In this document: positions 40,711 to 50,300 of the stretch, piece by piece | Layout: each line of letters opens with the position of its first letter | Position numbering within the stretch: the first letter of the stretch is position 1 | Assembly: GCF_014199595.1 (NCBI RefSeq) | Contig: NZ_JACHNX010000001.1 | Span: forward strand, 496,001 to 560,000 | Direction of reading: 5' to 3' | DNA from: Sphingomonas yabuuchiae | GTDB taxonomy: Bacteria > Pseudomonadota > Alphaproteobacteria > Sphingomonadales > Sphingomonadaceae | DNA: 64,000 nucleotides | Notes under the pieces: model-generated | What the model was told of the DNA's origin: nothing | Seen by the model: the letters and a program-made list of their open reading frames with translations, nothing else | Database searches by the model: none | Made by a program: the position numbers and the translations under genes

Positions 40711-41709
40711 TTATAGCCACCCCTCCAGCACCTGATCCGGCGGGCGGTGGCCATCGGCCCAGCTGCGGATATTGGCGATGACCTTTTCGGCCGAGGCGAC
40801 GCGGCCCTCCAATGTAGCCGAGCCCATATGCGGGGTCAGCACGACATTGGGGAGGGCGAGCAGGCGCGGGTCGATCTCGGGTTCGTGCCGCCATACGTCC
40901 AGCCCGGCCCCGGCCAATTGCCCCTTCTCGAGCGCCTCGACCAGCGCGTCCTCGTCGACGATTCCGCCGCGACTGGCGTTGATGAGATAGACGTGGGCAC
41001 GCATCAGCGCGATGCGGCGGCGATCGATCAGGTCGTGGCTGTCGGCGTTGAGCGGCGTGTGGATCGACACGATGTCCACCGCGCCCAGCATCGCATCGAG
41101 ATCGTCATGCCAGGTCGCGCCCAGTTCCTGCTCGACGCTGGCGGGCAGGCGGCGGCGGTTGTGGTAATGGATGGACAGGCCGAAGGGGCGGGCGCGCCGT
41201 GCGACCGCCTGGCCGATCCGCCCCATGCCGACGATGCCCAGCGCCTTGCCGCCGATCCGGTGGCCCAGCATCCCGCCGGGGCTCCAGCCCTTCCACGCGC
41301 CCGAACGGACCAGCTTTTCCCCTTCGGGCAGGCGGCGCGGCACCGACAGGATCAGCGCCATCGTCATGTCGGCGGTGTCCTCGGTCAGCACGCCAGGCGT
41401 GTTGGTGACGATGATGCCGCGCGCACGCGCCGCCTTCAGGTCGATATGGTTCACGCCCGCGCCGAAATTGGCGATCAGCTTCAGGCGCGGTCCGGCATTC
41501 GCGATCAGGTCGGCATCGATCGGATCGGTGACGGTCGGGACCAGCACGTCGCAATCGGCCATGGCGGCGGCCAGTTGCTCGCGGCTGAGCTTTTCGTCGC
41601 TCTGGTTGAGCTGTGTCTCGAACAGCGCGGCCATCCGCTCCATCACGGGATCGGGCAGTTCGCGGGTGACGACCACCCTGGGGTTCAGGCAGCGGCGTGG
41701 ATCGACCAT
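40711..41709 (-). CDS. D-isomer specific 2-hydroxyacid dehydrogenase
   Basis: ATG 41709 (or 41715) begins just before the similarity (RVVVTRELPDPVMERMAALF); 332 residues. The Rossmann motif IGGKALGIVGMGRIGQAVAR and the catalytic Arg (NASRGGIVDEDALVEAL), Glu (DVWRHEPEIDPRLL) and His (LTPHMGSATLEGR) are in place. The set matches glyoxylate/hydroxypyruvate reductases that reduce 2-oxo acids with NAD(P)H. Substrate is not fixed by sequence. It is divergent from the SH3 gene at 41830. Confidence 0.9.
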   Translation of the reverse strand: MVDPRRCLNPRVVVTRELPDPVMERMAALFETQLNQSDEKLSREQLAAAMADCDVLVPTVTDPIDADLIANAGPRLKLIANFGAGVNHIDLKAARARGIIVTNTPGVLTEDTADMTMALILSVPRRLPEGEKLVRSGAWKGWSPGGMLGHRIGGKALGIVGMGRIGQAVARRARPFGLSIHYHNRRRLPASVEQELGATWHDDLDAMLGAVDIVSIHTPLNADSHDLIDRRRIALMRAHVYLINASRGGIVDEDALVEALEKGQLAGAGLDVWRHEPEIDPRLLALPNVVLTPHMGSATLEGRVASAEKVIANIRSWADGHRPPDQVLEGWL

Positions 41710-41829
41710 GACCATCGGATTGCGGCAAGCCTGCGGGTCCGTCAACCGGCGATCGCGCGCCCGAACATGGTTGAAGCGGCCCCCCGGCTCGGCGTAGAGC
41801 AACGCGCAGGCGAGCAACTAAAGGTACGG

Positions 41830-42348
41830 ATGATGCGCAGGTCCATGGCCGGGCTGGCTGTTTTGGCGGCGACGCTGGCGAGCGGAATGCTGGCGGTGGG
41901 GCCGCTTGCCCCGGTGGCGAAGGCCGCGACCGAGAAGCGGGCATTGCCCTATTATGGGTCGATCGGCGCATCGGTGGCGCGGATGCGGACCGGCCCGGCG
42001 CGTACCTATCCCGCCAGCTGGAATTACCGCCGCGCCGACCTGCCCGTGAAGGTCGTCGCCGTGTTCAAGGAATGGCGCAAGGTCCAGGACCCGGACGGCA
42101 CGGAGGGCTGGATGCTCGCCGTCCTGCTGCGCAACACGCGCACCGCGATCGTGCGCGGCACCGAGCCGTTGCCGATGCGCTCGGCCCCGGATGAGGGCGC
42201 CAAGACGCTGTGGCGCGCGGCCCCCGGCGTGGTCGGGCGGATCAGCGAGTGTAACGGCGGCTGGTGCCGGTTCGACGTGAAGGGGCAGGCCGGGTTCGTG
42301 CCGGTGGGCTCGATCTGGGGTGTCGAGCCGGGTGAGGTTCTACCGTAA
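41830..42348 (+). CDS. Secreted protein with two SH3-type domains
   Basis: ATG 41830 has AAAGG upstream (ATG 41833 alternative); the long frame 5' of it is antisense to the dehydrogenase. The 172-residue product has a signal peptide (GLAVLAATLASGMLAVGPLA up to VAKA) and two SH3_3/SH3b-like units: ASVARMRTGPARTYPASWNY to WRKVQDPDGTEGWM, and RGTEPLPMRSAPDEGAKTLW to WCRFDVKGQAGFVPV. The family binds cell-wall or protein ligands in the periplasm and is common in Alphaproteobacteria. Confidence 0.85.
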   Translation: MMRRSMAGLAVLAATLASGMLAVGPLAPVAKAATEKRALPYYGSIGASVARMRTGPARTYPASWNYRRADLPVKVVAVFKEWRKVQDPDGTEGWMLAVLLRNTRTAIVRGTEPLPMRSAPDEGAKTLWRAAPGVVGRISECNGGWCRFDVKGQAGFVPVGSIWGVEPGEVLP

Positions 42349-42360
42349 GGCACTTGGCAC

Positions 42361-42462
42361 GCCCCTCCCAGGCGGGAGGGGGTGGGGGAGTGACGGCCGC
42401 AGGCGATGGTCTCGGTGAGACTCCGTGCCCTCCCCCGACCCCTCCCGCCTGCGGGAGGGGAG
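42361..42462. repeat. GC-rich intergenic inverted repeat, family 3
   Basis: Arms GCCCCTCCCAGGCGGGAGGG and CCCCTCCCGCCTGCGGGAGG form a large hairpin between the convergent SH3 and thiolase genes. It probably acts as a bidirectional terminator. It differs from families 1 and 2 in its centre. Confidence 0.6.
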
Positions 42463-42505
42463 TAAGAAGAAGGTGCTCTCCTGCCACGGAAGGGGAAGAG
42501 GGAGC

Positions 42506-43687
42506 TTACATCAACTCCACCGCCATCGCGGTGGCTTCGCCGCCGCCGATGCAGAGCGACGCCACACCGCGCTTGGCGCCCTTCGTCTCCAGCGCCGACA
42601 ACAGGGTCGCCAGCACCCGCGCGCCGCTGGCGCCGATCGGATGGCCCAGCGCACAGGCGCCGCCATGGACGTTCAGTCGGTCGTGCGACAGGTCCATGTC
42701 CCGCATCGCGATCATCGCCACCGCCGCGAACGCCTCGTTGACTTCGTAGAGGTCGGCGTCGCCGGTCGCCCAGCCCGCACGCTCCAGGGCCTTGCGCATC
42801 GCAAAGACCGGGGCGGTGGTGAAGCGGGCGGGGGCATGGGCGTGGCCGGCCTGCGCCACCACCCGTGCGATCGGCGTCACGCCCAGCTTCTCGGCCACGC
42901 TCAGGCGTGTCATGACCAGCGCGGCCGCACCGTCCGAGATGGACGAGGCATTGGCCGCCGTGATCGTGCCGTCCTTGGAGAAGGCGGGCTTCAGCGTCGA
43001 AATCTTGGCAGGGTCGCCCTTGGCGGGCTGTTCGTCGAGCGTGATCTGTTCCTCGCCCTTGCGGGTCTTGACCGTGACGGCCACGATCTCGCGGTCGAAC
43101 GCGCCCGCGCCCTGCGCCGCCTTGGCGCGCTCCAGCGAGGCGATGGCGAAATCGTCCTGCGCGCCCCGCGTGAACTGATATTCCTGCGCGGCTTCCTCGG
43201 CGAAATGGCCCATTAGGCGGCCGCGCTCATAGGCGTCCTCCAGCCCGTCGAGGAACATGTGATCGTAGAGCGTGTCATGCCCGATCCGCGCGCCGCCGCG
43301 ATGCTTGTGGCTGAGATAGGGCGCGTTGGTCATGCTCTCCATGCCGCCCGCGACGATCAGGTCGGCCGATCCCGCCGCCAGTGCTTCCGCCGCCATGATC
43401 GCGGCCTGCATGCCCGACCCGCACATCTTGTTGACCGTCGTCGCCTCGACATGTTCGCCGAGGCCCGCAAAGATCGCCGCCTGGCGCGCGGGCGCCTGGC
43501 CCAGCCCGGCCGGGAGGACGCAGCCCATATGGATACGCTCGACCAGCGTGGGGTCGACACCCGCCCGCTCGACCGCGCCCTTGACGGCGGCAGCACCCAG
43601 CTGGGTTGCGGAAAGGCTCGACAGGCTGCCCTGGAACGAGCCCATGGGGGTGCGGGCATAGGACAGGATGACGATGGGATCCGTCAT
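42506..43687 (-). CDS. Acetyl-CoA C-acetyltransferase (thiolase)
   Basis: ATG 43687 begins MTDPIVILSYARTPMGSFQG; 393 residues. Thiolase signatures: EATTVNKMCGSGMQAAIMAA with the acylated Cys, NVHGGACALGHPIGASGARV with the His, and RGVASLCIGGGEATAMAVEL with the second Cys. The enzyme makes acetoacetyl-CoA or cleaves it; the sequence fits the biosynthetic PhaA/AtoB group. It stands alone, so a PHB or fatty-acid role cannot be decided. Confidence 0.93.
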   Translation of the reverse strand: MTDPIVILSYARTPMGSFQGSLSSLSATQLGAAAVKGAVERAGVDPTLVERIHMGCVLPAGLGQAPARQAAIFAGLGEHVEATTVNKMCGSGMQAAIMAAEALAAGSADLIVAGGMESMTNAPYLSHKHRGGARIGHDTLYDHMFLDGLEDAYERGRLMGHFAEEAAQEYQFTRGAQDDFAIASLERAKAAQGAGAFDREIVAVTVKTRKGEEQITLDEQPAKGDPAKISTLKPAFSKDGTITAANASSISDGAAALVMTRLSVAEKLGVTPIARVVAQAGHAHAPARFTTAPVFAMRKALERAGWATGDADLYEVNEAFAAVAMIAMRDMDLSHDRLNVHGGACALGHPIGASGARVLATLLSALETKGAKRGVASLCIGGGEATAMAVELM

Positions 43688-43783
43688 GGCATACTCTCCG
43701 ATTGGGTCTGTTTTGATGTCGTTATTTGGCGCGGGCCTTACGCCTTTTGCCCCCGGCAAGCAAAGGGGTTAGGGCTGGTCGAA

Positions 43784-43885
43784 GCCCCCCCTCTTCGGGG
43801 GAGGGGTTTGGGCAGGGGCGTCGCCACAGGCGTTGCGTTCGCGGAAGCGCCCCACCCCCGGCCCCTCCCCTGAAGGGGAGGGGAG
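43784..43885. repeat. GC-rich intergenic inverted repeat, family 1 (second copy)
   Basis: CCCCCCTCTTCGGGGGAGGG at the left and CCCCACCCCCGGCCCCTCCC plus CTGAAGGGGAGGGGA at the right share their right half with the repeat at 34193-34296. It lies in the divergent gap between thiolase and prepilin peptidase, so it is not merely a terminator. Confidence 0.6.
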
Positions 43886-43900
43886 ATGTAAGGGTTCGGC

Positions 43901-44662
43901 ATGACGTTCGGGGCGGTATCGGCGGTTTGGGCCGCGATCTATGGCGTGGCGGGGGCGATCATCGGGTCGTTCGTCGCGGCGCTGGTGCTGCGCTGGCTGG
44001 ACGAGCGGTCGGTGCTGACGGGGCGGTCGGCCTGCGACCATTGCGGCAAGACGTTGCGCGTGTGGGAGCTAGTCCCGGTTGTCAGCTTCGTCGCGCTGCG
44101 CGGACGGTGCGCGCGGTGCCGCCAGCCGATCGATCCGGTGCACTGGCGGATCGAGGTCGTCGCCGCGCTGATCGGCGTATCGGCGGGCTGGGTCGCGGGG
44201 CCGGATGGCTGGATGGGGGCGTTGTTCGGCTGGACGCTATTAGCATTGGGGGCGCTCGACGCGCTGGCCTTCTGGCTGCCCGACCGGTTGACCGTGTGGC
44301 TGGCGGGGGCGGGGGTGTTGACCGGGGTGCTCGGCCATGCACCGTTGTTGAGTGAGCGGGTCATCGGCGGAGTGGTCGGCTTCGGCGCGCTCTGGACGAT
44401 TGCCGAGGGTTATCGCCGCTGGCGTGGGCGCGAGGGGATGGGCGGCGGCGACCCCAAGCTGTTGGGCGCGATCGGGCTGTGGCTGGGCTGGCGGATGCTG
44501 CCGGGCGTATTGCTGGCGGCATGCGTCATCGGGTTGGGCTTCGTCGCCATGCGGCATCTGCTGGGGCAGCGGGCGAGCGGGCAGGACATGGTGCCGCTGG
44601 GATCGCTGCTGGCCCTGGCGGCTTACCCGGCCTGGGTGTTGATGATAGGAATGGCCGCATGA
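43901..44662 (+). CDS. Prepilin peptidase (A24 aspartic, GspO/PilD)
   Basis: The 253-residue membrane protein has an N-terminal segment (AIYGVAGAIIGSFVAALVLR) and the zinc-type double C-x-x-C (CDHCGKTL, CARCRQPID). The two catalytic Asp residues lie in ALGALDALAFWLPDRLTVWL and GMGGGDPKLLGAIGLWLGWR. It cleaves and N-methylates type IV prepilins or T2SS pseudopilins at the inner membrane. No pilin or secretion genes lie next to it. A small secreted protein gene overlaps its stop by 4 bp. Confidence 0.92.
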   Translation: MTFGAVSAVWAAIYGVAGAIIGSFVAALVLRWLDERSVLTGRSACDHCGKTLRVWELVPVVSFVALRGRCARCRQPIDPVHWRIEVVAALIGVSAGWVAGPDGWMGALFGWTLLALGALDALAFWLPDRLTVWLAGAGVLTGVLGHAPLLSERVIGGVVGFGALWTIAEGYRRWRGREGMGGGDPKLLGAIGLWLGWRMLPGVLLAACVIGLGFVAMRHLLGQRASGQDMVPLGSLLALAAYPAWVLMIGMAA

Positions 44663-45084
44663 TGCTTCTGTCGATCCTCGCTTTGGCACAGGCGACCCCG
44701 ACCGTGCCCGCGCCCCCGGTTCTGGGCGCACTGCCCAAACAGGCTCTGCCCCAGCGCGGCTGCGCGGCCTATCTCTGGGCGGTGCAGGACCAGCGTTTCG
44801 TCGCCATGGTCGAGCCGGGTCGGCTGCGCATCATGCTGGACGGCAAGCCGACCGACCTGACCGCGGCGGAGGCCGGGGGCGGCGCGACGCTGGGGCTGGC
44901 GAGCACGACCCGTTATGCCGGGGCGGGCGTCACCGCGACACTCGACATGACGATCACCCAGCGTGAAACCTTGCAGGATGGGGCGATCGTCTCCGATGCC
45001 AGTATTCGCCTAACGCGCGGAAATCAGGATGAAATCATTGTGCCCGTCGGCGGTCTGGTCGGGTGTGCGCCTGCCGAGCGCTGA
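44659..45084 (+). CDS. Secreted hypothetical protein coupled to the prepilin peptidase
   Basis: ATG 44659 overlaps the peptidase stop (ATGA). The 141-residue product starts with a short hydrophobic stretch (MMLLSILALAQATP) followed by a Pro/Ala-rich part, then RGCAAYLWAVQDQRFVAMVE, LRIMLDGKPTDLTAAEAGGG and IIVPVGGLVGCAPAER. Two Cys residues may form a disulfide in the periplasm. The family is not recognised; its overlap suggests co-expression with the peptidase. Confidence 0.7.
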   Translation: MMLLSILALAQATPTVPAPPVLGALPKQALPQRGCAAYLWAVQDQRFVAMVEPGRLRIMLDGKPTDLTAAEAGGGATLGLASTTRYAGAGVTATLDMTITQRETLQDGAIVSDASIRLTRGNQDEIIVPVGGLVGCAPAER

Positions 45085-45183
45085 TCACCCGAGGGAACTT
45101 CACGGCTTCTGTCGGCGTTATGGTGCGGTGGGGGATCGTTCCGAATTGCGGAAGAGCCCTGTCGGAAAGGGGCTTTTGACGGC

Positions 45184-47397
45184 GTGGCGGAACGGATCGG
45201 CAGACACACCTGGCTTGCGTTCGCGCTGATCGCTCCCACCCTTTTTTCCTCCCCGGTATCGGCACAGCTGTCCAAACCCGGCACTGCCCCCGCGCAAGGA
45301 CCGAGCCTGCCGCAGGACCAGCGCGAGGGCACCGCAGACCCGCAGGGCAATGCCCCGATCGTCCCCGATGCGCAGTTCAACGCCGCGCTGCCGCCGCTGA
45401 GCGGCGATATCAACGCACCGCTGGAGCCCATATCGTCCATGGCGAAGGACCAGCTCCCAGCGCAGGCCATTCCTTCCCCGCAGACCGCGCCGCCGCTGCC
45501 GAGCGCGCAGACCAACCAACCGCTGGCGACCGGCGAGACGATCGGCGCCATCGCGCCCGAAGACCCGCAGCTCGCCCAGCCGCTGACCCCGTTGAGCAGC
45601 TTCGACACGACGCCACTTGACACCATGGCCGATGCCAAGGGCCAGCGCGCGCCCGATATCCGTTATGATATGGAGGTGCGCGGGCTCGCGGAGCTGAAGC
45701 TGGACGACGAGTTCAAGGGGCTGTCGGCGCTGCGCGAGGGCAAGGGCAAGGCGGCGAACGCGACCCAGGTGTCGGCGCGGGCGCGCGAGGACGAGCAGCT
45801 GGCGATCCGGCTGATGAAGTCGCTGGGCTATTACGACGCCACCGCTATCTCGACGCTCCAGCGCGAAGGGGCGGAGGACGGCGAGGCCGGGCGCCTGAAG
45901 GTAGTGCTGACCGCGACGCCGGGGCGGCTCTATCGCCTGTCGTCGATCACGGTGAACGCGCAACCGACCGTGCCGACCGACCTGATCCGCTCCAACCTGC
46001 CGTTGAAGGTCGGCGACGCGATCGAGGCGGCGCGGATCGAGGGGGCGGAGGCCAATGTCAGTCTGGTCCTGCCCCAGCGCGGCTATCCCTTCGTCAAGGT
46101 GGGACAGCGCGACATCCTGCTGGAGGATCAGGGGCCGGAGCCGGTCGGCGCCTATACGCTGCCGGTCGATACCGGGCCGCGTTCGTCCTTCGGCAAGCTG
46201 ACGACGGTGGGCGATACGGTCTTCGACCTGAATCACCTGAACGTCTTCCCGCGCTTCGACGAGGGGCAGCTGTACGACTCGCGGCTGACCGACGACCTGC
46301 GCAACGCGCTGGTCGCCACCGGCCTGTTCAACGGCGTCGCGGTCGAGCCGAAGCGGACCGGCCGGATGAATCCCGACGGTACCGAGCAGATCGATCTTCA
46401 GGTCACGCAGACCAAGGGGCCGAGCCGTACCCTGTCGGGGGAGGGCGGCTATTCGACCGGCCAGGGCGTGCGGTTGCAGGGCAGCTTCACCAACCGCAAC
46501 GCCTTCCCGCCCGAGGGGGCTATCATCGCCTCGGTCATCGCGGGTACGCAGGAACAGGGCTTGAGCGGCACCTTCCGCCGTTCCAATGCCGGGCGGCGTG
46601 ACCGGACCTTCCAGGTCATCGCCTCGGCCAGCCACCAGAATTACGACGCGTTCGACGCGTTCATCGGCACGGTCGCCTTCCGCTGGAGCTATGACTCGAC
46701 GCCGATCTGGCAGAAGAAATTCACCTATGCCTTTGGCGGCGAACTGACCGGCACCAACGAAAGCGTCTACGACTTCGCGCTGGGCGACCGGCGGCGCGCG
46801 ACCTTCGGTATCGCGGCGATCCCCGGACAGGTGGTGTTCGACCAGTCCAACGACCTGCTCAATCCGACGCGCGGCTATCGCCTCAAACTGAACCTCAGCC
46901 CCGAAACCTCGGTGCGCGGGGCGGTGCGGCCCTATGCGCGGACCATGATCGAAGGGACCTTCTATTATCCCTTCAACGACAGCCTCGTCCTTGCGGGCCG
47001 GGCGCGAGCGGGCGCGATCTTCGGGATCGACCGCGATGACCTCGCCCCGTCGCGGCGCTATTATGGCGGCGGCGGCGGGTCGGTGCGCGGTTACGGCTTC
47101 CAGCGGCTGGGGCCGCTCGATCCGCAGGGCAATCCGGTCGGCGGACGCAGCCTGAACGAGTTCGCGCTGGAGGCGCGCTATCGCTTCGGCAATTTCGGCA
47201 TCGTGCCCTTCATCGATGCGGGCAACAGCTATGAAAGCACGCTGCCGACCGGCAAGGACCTGCGCTTCGGCGCGGGCATCGGCGGGCGCTTCTACACCAA
47301 TTTTGGGCCGCTGCGCGTCGACGTGGCGACGCCGCTGAACCCGCGACCGGGTGACGGCAAAGTCGCCCTGTACATCTCGATCGGGCAGGCCTTCTGA
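45184..47397 (+). CDS. tamA: Outer-membrane TamA/BamA-family barrel protein
   Basis: GTG 45184 precedes a signal peptide (HTWLAFALIAPTLFSSPVSA); 737 residues. After a Pro/Gln-rich spacer come POTRA domains (LAIRLMKSLGYYDATAISTL; LSSITVNAQPTVPTDLIRSN) and a 16-strand Omp85 barrel with the VRGYGFQRLGPLDPQGNPVG loop and a C-terminal beta signal ending VALYISIGQAF. The next gene, overlapping by 1 bp, is tamB, which fixes the assignment to the translocation and assembly module rather than BamA. The Pro/Gln-rich spacer is unusual for TamA. Confidence 0.9.
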   Translation: MAERIGRHTWLAFALIAPTLFSSPVSAQLSKPGTAPAQGPSLPQDQREGTADPQGNAPIVPDAQFNAALPPLSGDINAPLEPISSMAKDQLPAQAIPSPQTAPPLPSAQTNQPLATGETIGAIAPEDPQLAQPLTPLSSFDTTPLDTMADAKGQRAPDIRYDMEVRGLAELKLDDEFKGLSALREGKGKAANATQVSARAREDEQLAIRLMKSLGYYDATAISTLQREGAEDGEAGRLKVVLTATPGRLYRLSSITVNAQPTVPTDLIRSNLPLKVGDAIEAARIEGAEANVSLVLPQRGYPFVKVGQRDILLEDQGPEPVGAYTLPVDTGPRSSFGKLTTVGDTVFDLNHLNVFPRFDEGQLYDSRLTDDLRNALVATGLFNGVAVEPKRTGRMNPDGTEQIDLQVTQTKGPSRTLSGEGGYSTGQGVRLQGSFTNRNAFPPEGAIIASVIAGTQEQGLSGTFRRSNAGRRDRTFQVIASASHQNYDAFDAFIGTVAFRWSYDSTPIWQKKFTYAFGGELTGTNESVYDFALGDRRRATFGIAAIPGQVVFDQSNDLLNPTRGYRLKLNLSPETSVRGAVRPYARTMIEGTFYYPFNDSLVLAGRARAGAIFGIDRDDLAPSRRYYGGGGGSVRGYGFQRLGPLDPQGNPVGGRSLNEFALEARYRFGNFGIVPFIDAGNSYESTLPTGKDLRFGAGIGGRFYTNFGPLRVDVATPLNPRPGDGKVALYISIGQAF

Positions 47398-50300
47398 TGG
47401 CGGACGAACAGACCATGGCCGCCGAACCCGTCAACGAGACGGTCATCGTCCGTCGCCCCTTGTGGCAGCGCGTGCTCAAATGGATCGGCATCGCGATCCT
47501 GGGGCTGATCCTGCTGGTCGGGGCGATCCTGCTGGGCATTAACACCGATCCGGGCCGCCGCTTCGTTGCGGACCAGCTGGGCGGCTATACCACCGCCTCG
47601 GGCCTGAACATCAAGGTCGGGCGGATCGAGGGCTCGCTCTATGGCCGGATGAACCTGGTCGACCTACGGGTCAGCGACCCCAAGGGTGTGTTCCTGTCGA
47701 GCCCGCGCCTCGCGGTCGACTGGCGGCCCTTTGCCTATACCAAGAACCATGTCGATGTCCGGTCGCTGACCGCGGACCTCGTCACGCTGGCGAGGCGGCC
47801 CGAGCTGAAGCCGACGCCCAGCGATCCCAACGCGCCGCTGCTCCCCGATCTCGACATCGACGTGAACCGTCTGGCCATCAAGCGCTTCGTGATCGGTGCG
47901 CCGGTGACGGGGCAGCGTCACATCCTGGCGATCGACGGCAAGGTGCATATCGCCGACCGCCGTGCGCAGGTCACGGCGAGCGCGGATGCGCTGCGCGGGC
48001 CCGGTATCGCGGGCGGCGACCGGCTCCGCCTGGTCCTCGATGCGGTGCCCGATGCCGACCGGCTGGCGGTGGACGTCAAGCTGACCGCGCCGACCGGCGG
48101 CGTCGTCGCGTCGATGGCGGGGCTGAAGGCACCGATGACCGTGACCGTCGACGGACGCGGCGGGTGGAAAGCCTGGCAGGGGCGTGCCATCGCGACGCTG
48201 GGTGGCGGCGAGCTCGCCAATCTGAACGCCACGGCGCGCGATGGCCATATCGAGGTTCGGGGCGTGACCCGTCCCGGCCTGTACCTCGAAGGCCCGGTCG
48301 AGCGGCTGACCGCGCCTGTGCTCCAGGTCGCGATCGACACCACGCTGAACGAGCGGCGGGCGGATACGCGGATGAAGCTGCGTTCCTCGGCGCTGCTGGT
48401 CGATGCGGGCGGGCTGATCGATCTGGCCAAGAGCCAGTTCGGCAATTTCGCGGTCGATGCCAAGCTGCTGACGCCCGGCGCCATCGCGCCCAATCTGACG
48501 GGCCGCGACGTGCTGGCGCGCGTGGTGCTGAACGGGGCGTTCGCGACGCCTACGGTCGACTATAAGCTGCGCGCCGCCGCGCTCGGGTTCGGCGAAACCT
48601 CGGTCCAGAATCTCTATGCCGAGGGTCTGGCGAAGGTGAATGCCGATCGCATCCTGGTGCCGGTCAAGGCGCGGGCGAAGCGGATCGCGGGGCTGAACGC
48701 CGCTGTCGGCGGGTTGACCACCAATGTCGCGATCCAGGGCGATTTCGCGATCGCCATGCCCAATATCCTGTCGGACAATCTGCGCATCCGGTCGGACAAT
48801 ATCGATGCGACCGCGGTGGTCGTCGCGAATCTGAACACCGGTCGCTACACCGGCGCGCTGAAGGGCCGGGTCAACAATTACCGGGTCGAGAGCATCGGCA
48901 TCATCAACCTGACGACCGACGCCAATCTGGTGGCGACGCCGGGCGGCTTCGGGATGAAGGGCCGGGTGGTCGCCCGCACCTCGCAGATCTTCAACGAGGG
49001 CGCGCGCAACTTCCTGGGCGGCAATGCGATCGTTCGCGCCGATGTCGAGTATAGCCCGCAAGGCATCGTGACCTTCAGCGGCCTGCGGCTGGCCGCGCCG
49101 CAATTCCGCGTGACGCGGGGCAGCGGGCGCTACAATCCCGCCAACGGCGCGCTGGCGGTCGAGGCGGATGCCTATTCCAACCAGTACGGCCCGATCACCG
49201 CACGGGTGACGGGATCGCAGACCAACCCGGTGATTGTGCTGCGCGCGGCCAGGCCGGGCGTCGGGGTCGGCCTCGCCAATCTCCAGGCGCGGGTCGTGGG
49301 GCAGAACGGCGCCTATGCCGTCAATGCCAGCGGTGACACCAATTACGGTCCCTTCACCGCCAATGTGCTGGTCAGCACCGGGCGGCAGCTGGCGGTCGAC
49401 ATTCGCAGCCTGGTCTTTGCCGGGATCAACACGACCGGGCGGCTGGTGCAGACGGCGGCGGGGCCATTTGCGGGAACGCTGCAATTTGCCGGCCAGGGGA
49501 TCAACGGCCGCGCCCAGCTGTCCGATCAGGGCGGCAACCAGCGGGCCGATATCGCTGCACGGGCCTATAATGCCCGTGTGCCCGGCATGGTCGACTTCAC
49601 CATCGGTCGCGCCATCGTCAACGCCAGCGTGGTCATGCTGCCGGGCGCGCCGCAGATCGTCGCCGACGCCCAACTGGCCGACACCCGCTATGGCGAGGTG
49701 GTGATCCAGTCGGCGCGGGCGAAGGTCAATTATACCGGCGGGCGCGGCACCGCGCAGGCGGTGCTGACCGGATCGTCGAGCATTCCGTTCAATATCGCGC
49801 TGAATGCGCAGCTCGCGCCGAACAACTATCTGGTCGCGGCCAAGGGGCAGGCCAACGGCATCAATTTCCGCACCGCCAGCCCCGCGCGCATCCAGAATGT
49901 GAAGGGCGAGTGGCAGGTGACGCCGACCCGGATCGACTTCGGGCGCGGGTCGGTGCTGGTCGCGGGGTCCTATGGCAATGGCCTGAAGGTGCAGGCGCGG
50001 CTGGACAAGCTGCAACTGTCGATCCTCGACGCCTTCGTCCCCAATCTCGGCATTTCGGGCGAGGCGAGCGGCGCGCTCGACTTCGCGCAGGCACGCGACG
50101 CCAGCTTCCCCGCCGCCGAGGCGCGGCTGACCGTCGCCAATTTCCGGCGCACCGGTCTCGCCGCAGTGTCGGAGTCGGTGGACATCGTGTTCGCAGGCCG
50201 TCTGGTCCCCGATGGCGGTGAGGCGCGCGCGCTGATCCGGCGTGGGCAGACGGTCGTCGGCCGTATGGTCGCGAACCTGCGTCCGCTGCCGCCGGGCAAT

